Source: Clostridia bacterium
GTDB taxonomy: Bacteria > Bacillota > Clostridia > Oscillospirales > Acutalibacteraceae
Direction: 5' to 3'
DNA length: 5,942 bases
NCBI GenBank assembly: GCA_017501865.1
Contig: JAFVWD010000117.1
Span: forward strand, 1-5,942
In this document: positions 4,344 to 5,942 of the stretch, piece after piece
How positions within the stretch are numbered: position 1 is the stretch's first letter
Layout: each line of letters begins with the position of its first letter
The notes under the pieces: generated by a model
Database searches by the model: none
The model's input: only the letters and a program-made list of their open reading frames with translations
What the model was told of the DNA's origin: nothing
Made by a program: the position numbers and the translations under genes

Positions 4344-5468
4344 ATGAAAAGTTCAGATTTAAAAGTAGTTGCTATTATTCTCAGTATTGCTTTGTTCTTC
4401 ACAATCATTACAAGTAATGCTGTTTCAATAGCTTCAGTAGTAATTCTTGCAAAAGGTGGCACACCGGCTGCTTCTACAGACGGAACAGTTGCAGGCGGTA
4501 CACAGGGTGGCACTCAGGGTGGCACAACTGACGGTACAATGGGTGGTACTACAGGCGGTACAACAGGTGGTACAACAACAGGTACAACAGGTGGTACAAC
4601 AACAGGTACAACAGGTGGTACAACAGGTACAACAGGTACAACAGGTGGTACAACAACAGGTACAACAGGTGGTACAACAGGTGGTACAACAACAGGTACA
4701 ACAGGTGGCACAACAGGAACAACAGGCGGCACAACAGGTGGTGCAGCAGGTTCAACAGGCGGTAACGCACAGCAAGGTGGCGCAACAGGTAACGCAGGTG
4801 GTTCTACAGCAAATAAACCGGCTGGTGGCAACCAGGGTGGCGCTGCGGCTGACAACAGCCCTGTAGCAGCAGATCCTCTCGGTGCTTACCAGAAGGCAGC
4901 TAAGGAAATCAACCAAAAAGGTGTAGCAGGTTATAACAAAATCGGTTGGCAGACACCTCTTAAGATTGAAGGTCTTGGTATGCTCGACAGCATTATCGTT
5001 CCAATCTTAGAGAAGTTTATGACAACAAAAGATGAAGCTGAAGTTAAGGTTAACGAAAAAGGTTCAGAAGATGCTATGAATCGTATGCCTCCAAGTGACT
5101 GCTCAAAAGGTGCTGTTAAGAGTGCTACAGCTGAAAAGCAAGCAGACGGTACTTACAAGGTTGTTATCATTATGAACGAACAGGTTAACCCTTCATATCA
5201 GGATGCAGACGGTCTTGTAAAAATGTCAAAGGAATTCCTTGATATGAAAGACGTTTTAAAGGAAGCTGCAAATATTCCTGTTATTAAGAGTCTTGACGGT
5301 GAAATCAGGTATGTTGATTACACAATTACAGCTATTATGACAGCAGATGGCAAGTTTGTGAGCATTACACATAAAGGTATCGGCTATATAAAGGCTGTTC
5401 TTAATGGTTCAATTAATGCTTCAGGTGAGCTTGAGTTCAATGCTGAATATACAGATTTCAAATATTAA
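4344..5468 (+). CDS. Membrane-anchored Gly/Thr-repeat protein of unknown function, copy 1
   Basis: The product has 374 residues. Residues 1-7 carry two Lys. A long hydrophobic stretch (about 8-36, ending VVILAK) is a signal anchor or signal peptide without a lipobox. About 38-150 is a low-complexity GGT/TGT repeat, grading into an Ala/Gly/Asn-rich stretch to about 173. Residues 177-374 form a globular domain starting ADPLGAYQKAAKEINQKG. It contains RMPPSDC with Cys253, the only cysteine, and looks beta-rich toward the end (GEIRYVDYTITAIMTADGKF). I do not assign it to a named family; similar uncharacterised proteins occur in gut clostridia, from general memory. The Thr-rich linker could be glycosylated, which is inference. 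An upstream in-frame ATG at 4308 is rejected: the SD AAAGGGG (4327-4333) lies 10 bases before 4344, and the second copy is conserved from that same point. It ends at a strong terminator. Confidence 0.88.
   Translation: MKSSDLKVVAIILSIALFFTIITSNAVSIASVVILAKGGTPAASTDGTVAGGTQGGTQGGTTDGTMGGTTGGTTGGTTTGTTGGTTTGTTGGTTGTTGTTGGTTTGTTGGTTGGTTTGTTGGTTGTTGGTTGGAAGSTGGNAQQGGATGNAGGSTANKPAGGNQGGAAADNSPVAADPLGAYQKAAKEINQKGVAGYNKIGWQTPLKIEGLGMLDSIIVPILEKFMTTKDEAEVKVNEKGSEDAMNRMPPSDCSKGAVKSATAEKQADGTYKVVIIMNEQVNPSYQDADGLVKMSKEFLDMKDVLKEAANIPVIKSLDGEIRYVDYTITAIMTADGKFVSITHKGIGYIKAVLNGSINASGELEFNAEYTDFKY
4453..4860 (+). repeat. Gly/Thr-coding tandem triplet repeat tract
   Basis: The tract is made almost entirely of GGT (Gly) and ACA (Thr) codons in units such as GGT-GGT-ACA-ACA and GGT-ACA-ACA, most uniform from about 4545 to 4740. 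All units are multiples of three, so length change by slippage or unequal exchange would stay in frame. The same kind of tract restarts in copy 2 from about 5797 to the window end. Confidence 0.85.
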
Positions 5469-5488
5469 TTTGTAATTTAATTACATAA

Positions 5489-5520
5489 GGCCGATTCGTG
5501 CAAACGAGTCGGTCTTTTTT
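5489..5520 (+). terminator. Strong rho-independent terminator after copy 1
   Basis: An 11-bp stem (5489-5499 with 5504-5514, two G-T pairs) has loop GCAA and is followed by TTTTTT. It begins 20 bases after the stop at 5468 and separates the two paralogues into independent transcription units. Confidence 0.9.
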
Positions 5521-5545
5521 GTGTTTTATGCCTATAAAAATACTA

Positions 5546-5574
5546 TTGACATTTTTAGTAAATTGCGGTAATCT
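5546..5574 (+). promoter_or_regulatory. Predicted promoter of the second Gly/Thr-repeat gene
   Basis: A perfect TTGACA (5546-5551) is followed at 17 bases by TAATCT (5569-5574). The similarity to the copy 1 promoter is confined to the -35 and early spacer. The leader of about 70 bases holds an imperfect CGTAAA/TTTACG dyad that is not shared with copy 1. Confidence 0.65.
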
Positions 5575-5651
5575 TATATTATTGAGAAATATGCTTTCGT
5601 AAAAGGAATTTTCGTATTTACGATTGACGAAATGAAAGGGGTATAATACCA

Positions 5652-5942
5652 ATGAAAAGTTCAGATTTAAAAGTAGTTGCTATTATTCTCAGTATTGCTT
5701 TATTCTTCACAATCATTACAAGTAATGCTGTTTCAATAGCTTCAGTAGTAATTCTTGCAAAAGGTGGCATACCGGCTGCTTCCGCAGACGGAACAGTTGC
5801 AGGCGGTACACAAGGTGGCACTCAGAGTGGCACAACAGATGGTACAATGGGTGGTACTACAGGTGGCACAACAGGTGGCACAATTGGCGGTACAACAGGT
5901 GGTACAACAGGTGGTACAACAACTGGTACTACAGGTGGTACA
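5652..5942 (+). CDS. Gly/Thr-repeat membrane-anchored protein, copy 2, cut by the window end
   Basis: The frame is open for 97 codons to the last base, so the stop and C-terminal domain lie outside. The first 36 residues, including the hydrophobic anchor, are identical to copy 1. Then come GGIPAASADG in place of GGTPAASTDG and the beginning of a GGT-type Gly/Thr repeat with a different unit order (for example GGTIGGTTGGT). About eight base differences are seen over roughly the first 215 aligned bases, some of them silent, so the duplication or a gene-conversion event is recent. The SD AAAGGGG at 5635-5641 is the same as in copy 1. It is probably a full-length paralogue, but only the N-terminal quarter is visible. 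Confidence 0.85.
   Translation, partial: MKSSDLKVVAIILSIALFFTIITSNAVSIASVVILAKGGIPAASADGTVAGGTQGGTQSGTTDGTMGGTTGGTTGGTIGGTTGGTTGGTTTGTTGGT

Noticed and set aside
4447..4866. Gln/Val-rich frame on the plus strand and Pro/Val- and Leu/Tyr-rich frames on the minus strand
   Set aside because: They are out-of-frame readings of the GGT/ACA repeat, which lacks stop codons in these frames. They have no start signals of their own.

Overview
The window looks like a chromosomal segment of a low- to mid-GC gut-type Firmicute, most likely a clostridial Oscillospiraceae/Ruminococcaceae relative. This is inferred from the Shine-Dalgarno (SD) use, the A/T-rich intergenic DNA, the style of the GlgP protein and the presence of CCA-encoding tRNA-Ser genes. 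No species call is possible from the sequence alone.

Layout. (1) 1-389: the 3' end of an IS3-family (IS150-like) insertion sequence, with the C-terminal part of its DDE transposase and its right terminal inverted repeat. (2) 433-930, minus strand: a small predicted lipoprotein with an extracellular rhodanese-like domain, plus its own SD and extended -10 promoter. It carries an odd N-terminal segment that matches the signature of Na+-pumping decarboxylase beta subunits, and it has a second well-placed internal start. (3) 926-1299: about 370 bases without a credible protein gene, packed with palindromes. These are an array of seven small hairpins separated by a 7-base linker that flips orientation midway, a bidirectional terminator, an exact 23-base copy of the 3' end of the neighbouring tRNA-Ser gene, and a second, clover-like hairpin cluster. 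(4) 1300-1577, minus strand: a two-gene serine tRNA operon, tRNA-Ser(UGA) then tRNA-Ser(GCU), with a good sigma-70 promoter and terminators. (5) 1710-4197, plus strand: glgP, a complete 801-residue glycogen/maltodextrin phosphorylase with promoter and SD. (6) 4242-5942, plus strand: two tandem paralogous genes for membrane-anchored, Gly/Thr-repeat proteins. The first is complete (374 residues) and the second runs off the window end. Each has its own promoter, and a strong terminator lies between them.

Functionally, glgP supplies glucose-1-phosphate from storage or dietary alpha-glucans. The tRNAs are housekeeping genes. The lipoprotein and the Gly/Thr proteins are predicted to face the outside of the cell, and nothing in the window ties them to glgP beyond adjacency. 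The least explained parts are the hairpin array with fixed linkers and variable self-complementary stems, the tRNA-end duplication, the decarboxylase-like motif in a rhodanese lipoprotein, and the recently duplicated Gly/Thr surface-protein pair.
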